DNA of 8,719 nt, taken from positions 1 through 8,719 of the forward strand of contig NZ_JBEBVH010000174.1 in the NCBI RefSeq assembly GCF_040392825.1, read 5' to 3'. This DNA comes from Pseudopedobacter sp040392825. Its GTDB lineage: Bacteria; Bacteroidota; Bacteroidia; Sphingobacteriales; Sphingobacteriaceae. The translations under genes and the position numbers were made by a program. The notes under the pieces are model-generated. The model was not told the origin of the DNA. It saw only the letters and a list, made by a program, of their open reading frames with translations, and did not search any database. How positions within the stretch are numbered: position 1 is the stretch's first letter; each line of letters opens with the position of its first letter. Positions 1-6,745 of the stretch are shown here, one piece after another.

Positions 1-7
1 AAAGAAA

Positions 8-41
8 AATAAAAATAATATGCATGCATATTATTTTTATT
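8..41. repeat. 34-bp perfect palindrome, possible bidirectional terminator
   Basis: Positions 8-24 are the exact reverse complement of 25-41 with no spacer; the centre is ATGCATGCAT. Apart from the central GC pairs the arms are all A/T, and each strand ends in a run of T (TATTATTTTTATT). In RNA it would fold to a long A-U stem closed by a GC-containing tip, followed by U-rich sequence, which fits a terminator for genes on either side. It lies 30 bp upstream of the first gene's start, so an operator or cruciform role cannot be excluded. The gene to its left is outside the window. Confidence 0.6.
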
Positions 42-71
42 ATATTAGGATATAATTATAGGCTTTGTCAT

Positions 72-1361
72 ATGGTATCACAATTCATATTTACTATTAT
101 ATTTCTGGGAGCGATAATTCTTTTTGCACTTCAAATAAAAAAAATATATCGAAATATCTGTCTGGGTAGAGAAATAAGCCTAACAGGCTCAAAACGGGAT
201 AGGTGGATAACCATGCTGAAGGTCGCTTTTGGCCAAAGCAAAATGGTAGCAAGGCCTATTGCTGCTATTATGCATTTTTTTGTTTACATAGGTTTCATCA
301 TTATCAACGTAGAAGTTTTAGAAATTGTTATAGATGGAGTTTTGGGGACTCACCGAATTTTCTCTTCTATGGGAAACTTTTATAATGTTTTAATTGCATC
401 ATTCGAAATTCTGGCCTTACTGGTATTGGTTGGTGTAATTGTATTTTTATGTCGAAGATTAGTCCTTCATCTGAAAAGATTTTCAGGAATAGAAATGAAA
501 TCATGGCCGCGAAAGGACGCTCTATATATATTAGGTATAGAAGTTGTTTTAATGCTTGCCTTCCTTACTATGAACGCTGCCGATTACAAGTTACAGCAAC
601 TGGGGGTTTATCACCAGGCAGGCTCATTTCCTATATCGGTATACCTAAGTAATATCTTACCAAATTCCGGAGAACAGCTGATATTTATCGAACGTTTTTG
701 CTGGTGGTTTCACATTTTAGGAATTCTTTTCTTCCTGAATTATTTGCCAAGTTCTAAACATTTTCATATCATTCTGGCATTTCCAAATACCTGGTATTCC
801 AAATTGGATAAAAAAGGTAAATTTAATAATATGCCTGCAGTTACTAATGAAGTAAGGGCTATGCTAGATCCCTCTTTTGTTCCTCCCGCTGTGGACAATC
901 AAACAAAATTCGGAGCAAATGATATTTTTGACCTCAATCGCATTCATCTGTTAAATGCATATACCTGTACCGAATGCGGGCGATGTACCTCGGTATGTCC
1001 TGCAAATATCACTGGTAAAATGCTTTCTCCAAGAAAAATTATGATGGACACCAGAGACAGATTGGAAGAAGTGGGAAGAAAAATAGATAAAGCAAATGAG
1101 CAGGAAATTAAAGCTAACCCACTTCTTGATAATTACATCACACGAGAAGAAATATGGGCTTGCACAACATGCAACGCCTGCACACAGGCTTGTCCTGTAA
1201 ATATAGATCCGCTTGCTATTATTATGGAGTTGAGAAGATATGCCGTTATGGAAGAATCCAATGCATCTGCCAGCATTAATAATATGTTTTCTAACATGGA
1301 AAATAATGCGGCACCGTGGAAGTATTCTCCAAATGACAGACTTAACTGGGCAAATCAATAA
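72..1361 (+). CDS. Membrane-anchored 4Fe-4S dicluster protein, N-terminal half of an EtfD/FadF-like ETF:quinone oxidoreductase
   Basis: A 429-residue membrane protein, likely passing electrons from a soluble donor to menaquinone. About five membrane helices are visible (roughly residues 5-22, 62-82, 106-126, 150-168, 207-226), resembling a NarI/HdrE-type cytochrome b anchor. Candidate haem ligands are H68 (MHFFVYIGF), H214 (WWFHILG) and H230/H232 (SKHFHI). The C-terminal half carries two CxxCxxCxxxCP motifs, at C299-C309 and C364-C374, for two 4Fe-4S clusters. The downstream gene, 7 bp away, supplies the CCG modules. Together (429 + 263 residues) they match the length and domain order of fused FadF/EtfD proteins of about 700 residues or more. 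An in-frame ATG at 24 lies inside the palindrome, so I chose ATG 72, directly before the first hydrophobic segment. Domains are clear; the exact physiological donor (EtfAB) is inference, and an Hdr-like or other oxidoreductase role is possible. Confidence 0.85.
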   Translation: MVSQFIFTIIFLGAIILFALQIKKIYRNICLGREISLTGSKRDRWITMLKVAFGQSKMVARPIAAIMHFFVYIGFIIINVEVLEIVIDGVLGTHRIFSSMGNFYNVLIASFEILALLVLVGVIVFLCRRLVLHLKRFSGIEMKSWPRKDALYILGIEVVLMLAFLTMNAADYKLQQLGVYHQAGSFPISVYLSNILPNSGEQLIFIERFCWWFHILGILFFLNYLPSSKHFHIILAFPNTWYSKLDKKGKFNNMPAVTNEVRAMLDPSFVPPAVDNQTKFGANDIFDLNRIHLLNAYTCTECGRCTSVCPANITGKMLSPRKIMMDTRDRLEEVGRKIDKANEQEIKANPLLDNYITREEIWACTTCNACTQACPVNIDPLAIIMELRRYAVMEESNASASINNMFSNMENNAAPWKYSPNDRLNWANQ

Positions 1362-1368
1362 TATTACT

Positions 1369-2160
1369 ATGACAGATTTTAAGATACCTACAATGGCTGA
1401 AATGGCAGCTAACGGCGAATCACCAGAAATTCTTTTTTGGGTAGGGTGCGCAGGGAGTTATGATGAACGGGCACAACGTGTTACTATTGCGCTGTCTAAA
1501 ATACTTCATCACGTTGGAATCAAGTTTGCTGTTCTGGGAACTGAAGAATCTTGTACAGGTGATCCAGCTAAACGGGCAGGAAACGAATTTCTTTTTCAAA
1601 TGCAGGCTCTGGGAAATATTGAAGTCCTCAATGCATATAATATTAAAAAAATTGTAACTGCCTGCCCTCACTGTTTCAACACATTAAAAAATGAATATCC
1701 TGAATTGGGTGGAGCTTACGATGTTATTCATCACTCACAATTAATTCAGGAACTCATCAATACAGGAAAACTAAAAACGGAGGATGGCTCGGCTTTTAAA
1801 GGAAAAAAGATTACCTTTCATGACCCCTGCTATCTTGGCAGAGGAAATGATGTTTACGAAGCCCCAAGAAAAACCCTCGAAGTTTTGGATGCAGATTTAA
1901 TAGAATTAAAACGATGTAAACAGAATGGATTATGTTGTGGTGCAGGAGGTGCACAGATGTTCAAAGAACCCGAAAAAGGTCTAAAAGATATTAATATAGA
2001 ACGAACAGAAGAAATATTAGCTTCATCTGCAAATGTAGTAGCCGTAGGCTGTCCCTTCTGCATGACCATGATTAGAGATGGCGTAAAGCATTTCGAAAAG
2101 GACAACGAAATCGATGTCCTGGACATAGCAGAAATTACTGCCAAAAACAACAACCTTTAA
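1369..2160 (+). CDS. CCG-domain (HdrD-type) Fe-S protein, C-terminal half of the same oxidoreductase
   Basis: A 263-residue soluble protein with two cysteine-rich CCG modules. Module one has C27 (WVGCAGSYDER), C62 (EESCTGDPAKRAGNE) and C99/C102 (CPHC); it shows a single Cys where canonical CCG modules have a pair. Module two has C154 (DPCYLGRGN), C189-C190 (LCCGAGG) and C228/C231 (GCPFC). In heterodisulfide reductase HdrB/HdrD such modules bind an unusual 4Fe-4S cluster; in EtfD/FadF-like proteins they form the C-terminal electron-entry region. The gene starts 7 bp after the membrane subunit and is surely cotranscribed. A longer in-frame start at 1240 would overlap the upstream gene by 120 bp, so ATG 1369 is preferred. 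No Shine-Dalgarno is present. The stop codon overlaps that of the convergent small gene on the other strand. Family assignment is firm; substrate is inferred. Confidence 0.87.
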   Translation: MTDFKIPTMAEMAANGESPEILFWVGCAGSYDERAQRVTIALSKILHHVGIKFAVLGTEESCTGDPAKRAGNEFLFQMQALGNIEVLNAYNIKKIVTACPHCFNTLKNEYPELGGAYDVIHHSQLIQELINTGKLKTEDGSAFKGKKITFHDPCYLGRGNDVYEAPRKTLEVLDADLIELKRCKQNGLCCGAGGAQMFKEPEKGLKDINIERTEEILASSANVVAVGCPFCMTMIRDGVKHFEKDNEIDVLDIAEITAKNNNL

Positions 2161-2363
2161 TTGTCTATATATTTCGCGATATTCATTTGCTCTTCTTCCA
2201 TGACAGGAAGTAGCTTATGAACGTCCAGACTATCCGGAGACACGTTTTTTTCCAAAGTAATCCGATTTACTTCAGAATCGTTTTTAGACAGCCAGGCATT
2301 CAAAAAGAACGCATGAATTACCGAAATACACAATGCGGCCATTATGTAAAACGTCTTTTTCAA
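2157..2363 (-). CDS. Small predicted signal-anchored protein, function unknown
   Basis: A 68-residue protein I do not recognise. It begins with a basic tip (MKKTF) and one hydrophobic segment to about residue 25, then a polar, acidic tail (SKNDSEVNR... MEEEQMNIAKY), so it is probably a single-pass membrane or exported protein with its tail outside the cytoplasm. The start used is TTG at 2363; the first in-frame ATG, at 2342, would give 61 residues and lose the lysines of the signal-like N-terminus, which is why TTG is favoured. Its last four bases overlap the end of the convergent CCG-protein gene. It lies 53 bp downstream of another minus-strand gene and may be cotranscribed with it. Short length and AT-rich context leave some doubt that it is a gene. 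Confidence 0.5.
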   Translation of the reverse strand: MKKTFYIMAALCISVIHAFFLNAWLSKNDSEVNRITLEKNVSPDSLDVHKLLPVMEEEQMNIAKYIDN

Positions 2364-2416
2364 GTTATTTAGTATAGTTTAGTAGTGCTAAGATAGTAAA
2401 AAATATAAATCTGACA

Positions 2417-2881
2417 TTAATTTTCAACTTTTTTAGCCACAAGTTCCTTTAAAGACTTAAAGTTTTTAGCAAAAAGATTAAGTTCGTCCTCAGAGATCGC
2501 GGATAGGGGGAAAGAAATCTCATTCGTCATCGAATCTACATTGCCGGAAGGATCTCTGTGTGTCTGGTAAATAACGGTTTCCGGTTCGCAGATAAGAGAC
2601 AGCCAACCACCCTTTTCGCTTCCCAAAAAATTGATGTCTTTAACTTTTTCAATTTTTACCGAAAAGTATTCCGATTTGTTATTCTTCCAAACCCTTTTAT
2701 ATCTTATGAATCCGTTCGCATTAATATCTAATTCATAACTTTTTCTTTCCAGATATTTTTCAGCACCATACTTATTATAGACCTGTATGATGTTATCCCT
2801 CAAAGCCGGTACATCTGGGTTGCTAAGCCAGGACAATGGTAATATAAAAAAAGCGAGAAAAAGGTTACAAATAAAATGCAT
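2417..2881 (-). CDS. Secreted or membrane-anchored hypothetical protein
   Basis: A 154-residue protein of unknown function. Residues 3-19 (FICNLFLAFFILPLSWL) form a hydrophobic signal peptide or anchor. The remainder is a mixed alpha/beta-looking polar domain with several aromatic strands (for example FIRYKRVW and EYFSVKIEKV) and a C-terminal amphipathic stretch (ELNLFAKNFKSLKELVAKK). No catalytic motif or lipobox is visible. The frame extends upstream to an ATG at 2938, adding 19 residues, but the shorter ATG at 2881 puts the hydrophobic segment at the N-terminus and leaves room for a promoter in the 104-bp gap it shares with the divergent gene at 2986. A weak promoter-like arrangement on this strand (TTG at 2928-2926, TATGTTTA at 2901-2894, spacing 24) sits just before 2881. 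Probably a lineage-restricted envelope protein; confidence that it is a real gene is good, function unknown. Confidence 0.68.
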   Translation of the reverse strand: MHFICNLFLAFFILPLSWLSNPDVPALRDNIIQVYNKYGAEKYLERKSYELDINANGFIRYKRVWKNNKSEYFSVKIEKVKDINFLGSEKGGWLSLICEPETVIYQTHRDPSGNVDSMTNEISFPLSAISEDELNLFAKNFKSLKELVAKKVEN

Positions 2882-2950
2882 GATTAAAATTAGTAAACAT
2901 ACATATTTTTGTAAAATAGTTTTTTCAACGTGGAGCACTTAGTTAACAAT

Positions 2951-2981
2951 CTGCTTTAATCGTTTTATTTCTTTAATTTTG
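2951..2981 (+). promoter_or_regulatory. Bacteroidetes-type promoter giving a near-leaderless start
   Basis: TAATTTTG at 2974-2981 is an exact match to the Bacteroidetes -7 element TAnnTTTG. CTG at 2951-2953 stands 20 bases upstream as a one-mismatch -33 TTG. Only four bases separate the -7 element from the ATG at 2986, so transcription would begin at or within a few bases of the start codon. Confidence 0.6.
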
Positions 2982-2985
2982 AAAT

Positions 2986-3456
2986 ATGGAATTAAGTTTA
3001 GAATCTAAAGTCTGGATCTATCAATCAAACAGAATATTTACCTCCGCAGAACTGGAACGTCTGAATACTATTCTAGCCGATTTCACTACCTCATGGACTG
3101 CACACAATCAGCAGCTCAAAGCTTCATACGAAATCAAATATCAAAGATTTATCGTATTAATTGTAGATGAAACATTAACAGGTGCCAGTGGATGCTCTAT
3201 AGACAAATCTGTTCATGTGATGAAAGCTATTGAGGAAGAGTTTAAGGTTAATTTATTCGACAGATTTCAGGTAGCATGGAAAGAGGGAAATGAAATTAAA
3301 ATTACCGGAAGATCTGAATTTGAATCTCTTATTCAGGAACAAAAAGTAAATGCGGAAACAATCGTATTCAACAACCTTGTGAAAAATCTCTCCGAATTGA
3401 ACCACGCATGGGAAGTTCCTCTAAAGGAAAGCTGGCATGCTAAAGTTTTTTTATAA
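2986..3456 (+). CDS. Conserved Bacteroidetes protein of the family often labelled 'ABC transporter ATPase'
   Basis: A 156-residue soluble protein typical of a family widespread in Bacteroidetes. Recognisable conserved stretches are VWIYQSNR (9-16), SWTAHNQQLKASYEI (36-50), YQRFIVLIVDE (52-62), GCSIDKSVHVMKAIE (69-83), ETIVFNNLV (124-132) and WEVPLKESWHAKVF (142-155). I recall relatives being labelled ABC transporter ATPase, but there is no Walker A (GxxxxGKS/T), no LSGGQ signature and no Walker B, and the chain is too short for an ABC domain, so that label is not supported. No signal peptide or membrane segment is present, so it should be cytoplasmic. It has its own promoter (2951-2981) and a hairpin terminator just after it, so it is probably a single-gene unit. 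The biochemical role is unknown. Confidence 0.85.
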   Translation: MELSLESKVWIYQSNRIFTSAELERLNTILADFTTSWTAHNQQLKASYEIKYQRFIVLIVDETLTGASGCSIDKSVHVMKAIEEEFKVNLFDRFQVAWKEGNEIKITGRSEFESLIQEQKVNAETIVFNNLVKNLSELNHAWEVPLKESWHAKVFL

Positions 3457-3465
3457 AAGCAAATG

Positions 3466-3495
3466 CATTCTTTATTAAGAATGATTTTATTTTTT
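3466..3495 (+). terminator. Rho-independent terminator after the 156-residue protein gene
   Basis: CATTCTT (3466-3472) pairs perfectly with AAGAATG (3477-3483) around a TATT loop, followed by ATTTTATTTTTT. It begins 9 bp after the stop codon at 3456. The seven-pair stem is short but the T-tract is good. Confidence 0.6.
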
Positions 3496-3535
3496 AAAAA
3501 GTCCCAAATTCAGAAAATCATATAAGGTATTCTTA

Positions 3536-3569
3536 TATTTTTGTTACGGTATACGCATCATATAGATGC
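3536..3569 (+). promoter_or_regulatory. Probable cydAB promoter -7 element and leader hairpin
   Basis: TATTTTTG at 3536-3543 matches TAnnTTTG exactly and lies 43 bp before the cydA ATG. No good TTG is seen at the usual -33 distance, so an activator may help. Within the leader, GCATC (3555-3559) can pair with GATGC (3565-3569) around ATATA. I do not see an FNR-like TTGAT-N4-ATCAA box. Confidence 0.45.
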
Positions 3570-3586
3570 CTTAATGTTTTCTATAC

Positions 3587-4915
3587 ATGGATGATTTTCT
3601 AGCTGCTCGTTCCCAAATGGCGTTATCGCTGGGCTTTCACATTATTTTTTCTTGTATCGGAATGGTCATGCCTTTTTTTATGGCTGTTTCCCATTTCTAT
3701 TATCTAAAGACCAAAGAACAGGTTTACAAAAACATCACAAAAGCATGGAGTAAGGGCGTAGCTATTTTCTTTGCTACCGGTGCAGTATCTGGAACAGCAC
3801 TTTCTTTCGAGCTGGGACTACTATGGCCAGAATTTATGAAGCATGCAGGTCCGATATTTGGAATGCCATTTTCGTTAGAGGGAACAGCTTTTTTTATCGA
3901 AGCGATTGCCTTAGGTTTTTTCCTTTATGGATGGGATAAATTCAATCCCTGGTTTCACTGGGTGACTGGACTTATCGTTGGAATCAGCGGTATTGTATCA
4001 GGTATTTTAGTAGTAGCAGCCAATGCGTGGATGAATAGCCCCTCGGGTTTCGACTTTGTTAATGGCGAATATATCAATATCGATCCTATTCAGGCGATGT
4101 TTAATGATGCCTGGTTTTCACAGGCTTTACACATGTCTATTGCTGCATTTTGTGCCACAGGTTTTGCAGTAGCCGGAGTACATGCCTTTATGATTTTAAA
4201 AGGAAAGAATATAGAATTCCATAAAAAATCTTTTAAAATTGCCGCGGTTTTTGGGTGCATTGCTGCTCTTGTCCAGCCTTTAAGCGGAGATATCTCTGCC
4301 AAAGATGTTGCTAAAAGGCAACCAGCAAAACTAGCCGCTATGGAAGCGCATTTTCATACAGAAAAACGGGCTCCTTTTATCATTGGCGGAATACCTGACG
4401 AAGAAAACAAAACTGTAAAATATGCCATAAAGATACCCGGGCTGCTAAGCTTTATTACTTACGGAGACATTAATGCCGAGGTGAAAGGGCTAGACCAAAT
4501 TCCGGAAGAACATCATCCCCCGGTAGCCATTACACATTATGCTTTTCAGATTATGGTTGGTTTAGGCGTATTGATGATGATGATTGCGGTTTTATATTTC
4601 TATAGTTTATGGAAAAAAAGGGATTTGCTAAAAAGCAAATGGCTATTGAAATTATTTGCAATAGCAACCCCTGTCGGATTTATTGCAGTTGAAGCCGGAT
4701 GGACAGTAACAGAAGTTGGCAGACAACCATGGATTATCTATAATGTTATGAAAACAGCTGATGCTGTAACACCAATGCCTGGTATTGTCTATTCGTTCTA
4801 TATCTTCACAGCAATATATATTTCTTTATCTTTTGTTGTAGGTTTTATGTTGTACAGACAGATTAAAATGGTTGACAAAATTTACGACATCCCTAACCCA
4901 ACCGAAAAACACTGA
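3587..4915 (+). CDS. cydA: Cytochrome bd quinol oxidase subunit I
   Basis: The catalytic haem-bearing subunit of cytochrome bd, an inner-membrane terminal oxidase that oxidises quinol (menaquinol expected here) and reduces oxygen to water. At 442 residues it is the short Q-loop type. About nine membrane helices are visible. Key residues seen: H18 in SLGFHII (haem b595 ligand), H182 in QALHMS and M323 in QIMVGLG (haem b558 ligands), E98 and E105 in LEGTAFFIEA (proton/haem d region), K248 and E253 in QPAKLAAME (quinol-site loop), and GRQPW at 378-382 preceded by E376. The position matching E. coli Arg391, two residues before the Met ligand, is Gln321 here. The start ATG 3587 gives the usual N-terminus MDDFLAARSQMA. 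There is no Shine-Dalgarno. cydB follows after two bases. Neither cydCD nor a cydX-like small subunit was found beside it. Confidence 0.97.
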   Translation: MDDFLAARSQMALSLGFHIIFSCIGMVMPFFMAVSHFYYLKTKEQVYKNITKAWSKGVAIFFATGAVSGTALSFELGLLWPEFMKHAGPIFGMPFSLEGTAFFIEAIALGFFLYGWDKFNPWFHWVTGLIVGISGIVSGILVVAANAWMNSPSGFDFVNGEYINIDPIQAMFNDAWFSQALHMSIAAFCATGFAVAGVHAFMILKGKNIEFHKKSFKIAAVFGCIAALVQPLSGDISAKDVAKRQPAKLAAMEAHFHTEKRAPFIIGGIPDEENKTVKYAIKIPGLLSFITYGDINAEVKGLDQIPEEHHPPVAITHYAFQIMVGLGVLMMMIAVLYFYSLWKKRDLLKSKWLLKLFAIATPVGFIAVEAGWTVTEVGRQPWIIYNVMKTADAVTPMPGIVYSFYIFTAIYISLSFVVGFMLYRQIKMVDKIYDIPNPTEKH

Positions 4916-4917
4916 TT

Positions 4918-5928
4918 ATGACATACGTTGTTATCGCTTATTTATGGGCAGCCATCTGGTTATATTTATTGCTTGGAGGAGCAGATTTTGGAGCGGGAAT
5001 TTTAGAACTATTTACCTCCAAAAGACATCAGAGCAAAACCCGAAAAACGGTTTATAAAGTTATTGGCCCGGTATGGGAAGCCAACCACATGTGGCTTATT
5101 ATTGCTATTGTTATTCTTTTCGTTGGCTTTCCAGAAATATACACAACCATGTCTATACATATGCATATTCCTTTAGTACTCATGCTATTTGGCATTATAG
5201 CCAGAGGAACGGCTTTTGCTTTCAGGCATTACGATGCTGTTGTAGACGACATGCAGTTTCTTTATCACAAAATTTTCCAATATTCCAGCTTCATTACCCC
5301 TTTCTTTTTGGGAATTATTGCGGCGAGTACTGTCTCCGGATCTATAGACACCGAATCTACCGACTTCCTAAACGCTTATATTTTTAGCTGGTTTAACTGG
5401 TTTGGGATTGCTGTAGGCTTTTTCACTGTAGCTATCTGTGGCTTTTTGGCGGCCATCTTTATTATTGGCGAAACAGATACAGACGAAGATAAAAAGAGAT
5501 TTATTCTTAAAGCCAAATACATGAACATTGCCGCTGTCATAGCAGGCTCCCTTGTATTCATCATTTCCTATTTAGAGGGTATACCCTTAATTAACTGGAT
5601 ATTTGGAAATACAATTGGCGTAATAGCTATACTTGCGGCAACCGTTTCTCTTTTTATTTTATGGAGAACTATAGATCAGAAAAAAACCATTCAGCTAAGG
5701 CTATTGGCCGGCTTCCAGGTAACAATGATATTATTAGCCATCACATGGGAACATTTTCCTAACCTCATTATCTTAAAAAACGGAAAATATCTGTCACTCA
5801 TAGAAAACGCGGGACATGAAAAAGCTATCGAATCTTTGGCCTGGGCTTTATTAATAGGCAGCATTTTCATACTTCCGGCATTATATTATCTGCTATACAG
5901 TTTTCAGAAGAAGGAAAAGCAAGTTTGA
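4918..5928 (+). CDS. cydB: Cytochrome bd quinol oxidase subunit II
   Basis: A 336-residue partner of CydA, an integral membrane protein with about eight hydrophobic helices and no haem of its own in the classical scheme; it stabilises the haem-bearing subunit. Family landmarks are LGGADFGAGI (19-28), the strongly conserved GPVWEANHMWLI (50-61), FPEIY (71-75) and RGTAFAFRHY (96-105). Length and motif order are normal for the family. The ATG lies two bases after the cydA stop codon, indicating a two-gene operon with coupled translation; there is no Shine-Dalgarno. The gene ends 59 bp before the convergent mtgA stop and no convincing terminator was found between them. Confidence 0.96.
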   Translation: MTYVVIAYLWAAIWLYLLLGGADFGAGILELFTSKRHQSKTRKTVYKVIGPVWEANHMWLIIAIVILFVGFPEIYTTMSIHMHIPLVLMLFGIIARGTAFAFRHYDAVVDDMQFLYHKIFQYSSFITPFFLGIIAASTVSGSIDTESTDFLNAYIFSWFNWFGIAVGFFTVAICGFLAAIFIIGETDTDEDKKRFILKAKYMNIAAVIAGSLVFIISYLEGIPLINWIFGNTIGVIAILAATVSLFILWRTIDQKKTIQLRLLAGFQVTMILLAITWEHFPNLIILKNGKYLSLIENAGHEKAIESLAWALLIGSIFILPALYYLLYSFQKKEKQV

Positions 5929-5987
5929 ATTACGTGTTAGGTTATCAGTTTACAAAAGCGGATGTTCTGACTGATGTATTGAACTCT

Positions 5988-6668
5988 TTAAAAATTCAGG
6001 GTTCCTAAAGCAGCCATGTTTCTTCTAATTATTGACTGTCTTCTGTAAATGTAATTTGTTGGATTAGCTGGCGTCCACTTTCTTGGGTTGGGCAATACAG
6101 CAGCTAAAAGCGCTGCTTCGCCCTTCAGCAAGCTTTTACAGGACTTATGATAATATTTTTGAGTAGCTGCTTCAGCTCCGTAAATCCCATCCCCCATCTC
6201 AATTACATTCAGATAAACCTCCATTATACGTTGCTTAGACCATAACAGCTCAATCAATATAGTAAAATAAGCTTCAAATCCCTTACGAATATAAGATCTG
6301 CCCGGCCATAAGAATACGTTTTTTGCCGTCTGTTGTGAAATTGTACTGCCACCTCTTATCTTTTTCCCGGCTTTATTTTTTTGATAAGCTTTACCCAAAG
6401 CATCAAAGTCAAAACCGTTATGGCTCAAGAACCGGGCATCTTCTGCACCAATTACCGCCTTTTTAAGATTTAAAGAGATGTCGTCAAAATCTCTCCACTC
6501 TTTATCTATTTTCCACGATTTTCCATCAAACTTTCTCTCGAATGCTCTTGAAATCATTAAATAAGTAAAAGGGGGATTGATAAAACGATAAGCTAATACC
6601 CAAAGAAATGTGAAACAAAAGAACCACAACAGCAATTTTTTCAGGTATTTGATAAGAGTGTCAACCAC
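5988..6668 (-). CDS. mtgA: Monofunctional biosynthetic peptidoglycan transglycosylase
   Basis: A 226-residue membrane-anchored GT51 glycosyltransferase that polymerises lipid II into glycan strands on the outer face of the inner membrane. One N-terminal helix (about residues 11-28) is followed by the complete transglycosylase domain: motif 1 AEDARFLSHNGFD with catalytic E76, motif 2 RGGSTISQQTAKN (106-117), motif 3 RKGFEAYF with the likely second glutamate E132 and SKQRIMEVYLN (144-154), YGAEAATQKYY (163-173) and KGEAALLAAVLPNP (182-195). There is no transpeptidase domain, so it is monofunctional. The start is GTG at 6668; no ATG is available in frame upstream before the terminator hairpin. 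That hairpin ends only 24 bp before the start, and I see no TAnnTTTG there, so expression may depend on readthrough from the ribosomal operon or on an unrecognised promoter. Confidence 0.95.
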   Translation of the reverse strand: MVDTLIKYLKKLLLWFFCFTFLWVLAYRFINPPFTYLMISRAFERKFDGKSWKIDKEWRDFDDISLNLKKAVIGAEDARFLSHNGFDFDALGKAYQKNKAGKKIRGGSTISQQTAKNVFLWPGRSYIRKGFEAYFTILIELLWSKQRIMEVYLNVIEMGDGIYGAEAATQKYYHKSCKSLLKGEAALLAAVLPNPRKWTPANPTNYIYRRQSIIRRNMAALGTLNF

Positions 6669-6692
6669 AGGGTATATGAATTTTAATATAAT

Positions 6693-6728
6693 AAAAAATG
6701 CTCCTTAGTGTTTTAAGGAGCATTTTTT
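6693..6728 (-). terminator. Strong intrinsic terminator of the rpsF-rpsR-rplI operon
   Basis: A perfect 15-bp stem: 6693-6707 pairs with 6714-6728 around a six-base loop. Each strand ends with a run of six T, so it can work in both directions, but the minus-strand ribosomal operon, which ends at 6746, is the obvious user. It sits between rplI and mtgA and should uncouple them. Confidence 0.9.
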
Positions 6729-6745
6729 ATATTAAGAAAGCTAAA

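Noticed and set aside
24..71. Upstream in-frame ATG extending the first Fe-S gene by 16 residues
   Set aside because: That ATG lies inside the 34-bp palindrome; the start at 72 directly precedes the first membrane helix.
951..1358. 135-codon open frame antisense to the 4Fe-4S motif region
   Set aside because: It is a mirror of the coding frame of a clearly real gene; the composition is not protein-like and no family resemblance is seen.
2882..2938. 19-residue N-terminal extension of the 154-residue hypothetical protein
   Set aside because: It would bury the signal-like segment and occupy the divergent promoter region; the ATG at 2881 is more plausible.
5929..5987. Terminator between convergent cydB and mtgA
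   Set aside because: Only a weak, widely spaced ATCAG/CTGAT pairing with no adjacent T-tract was seen.
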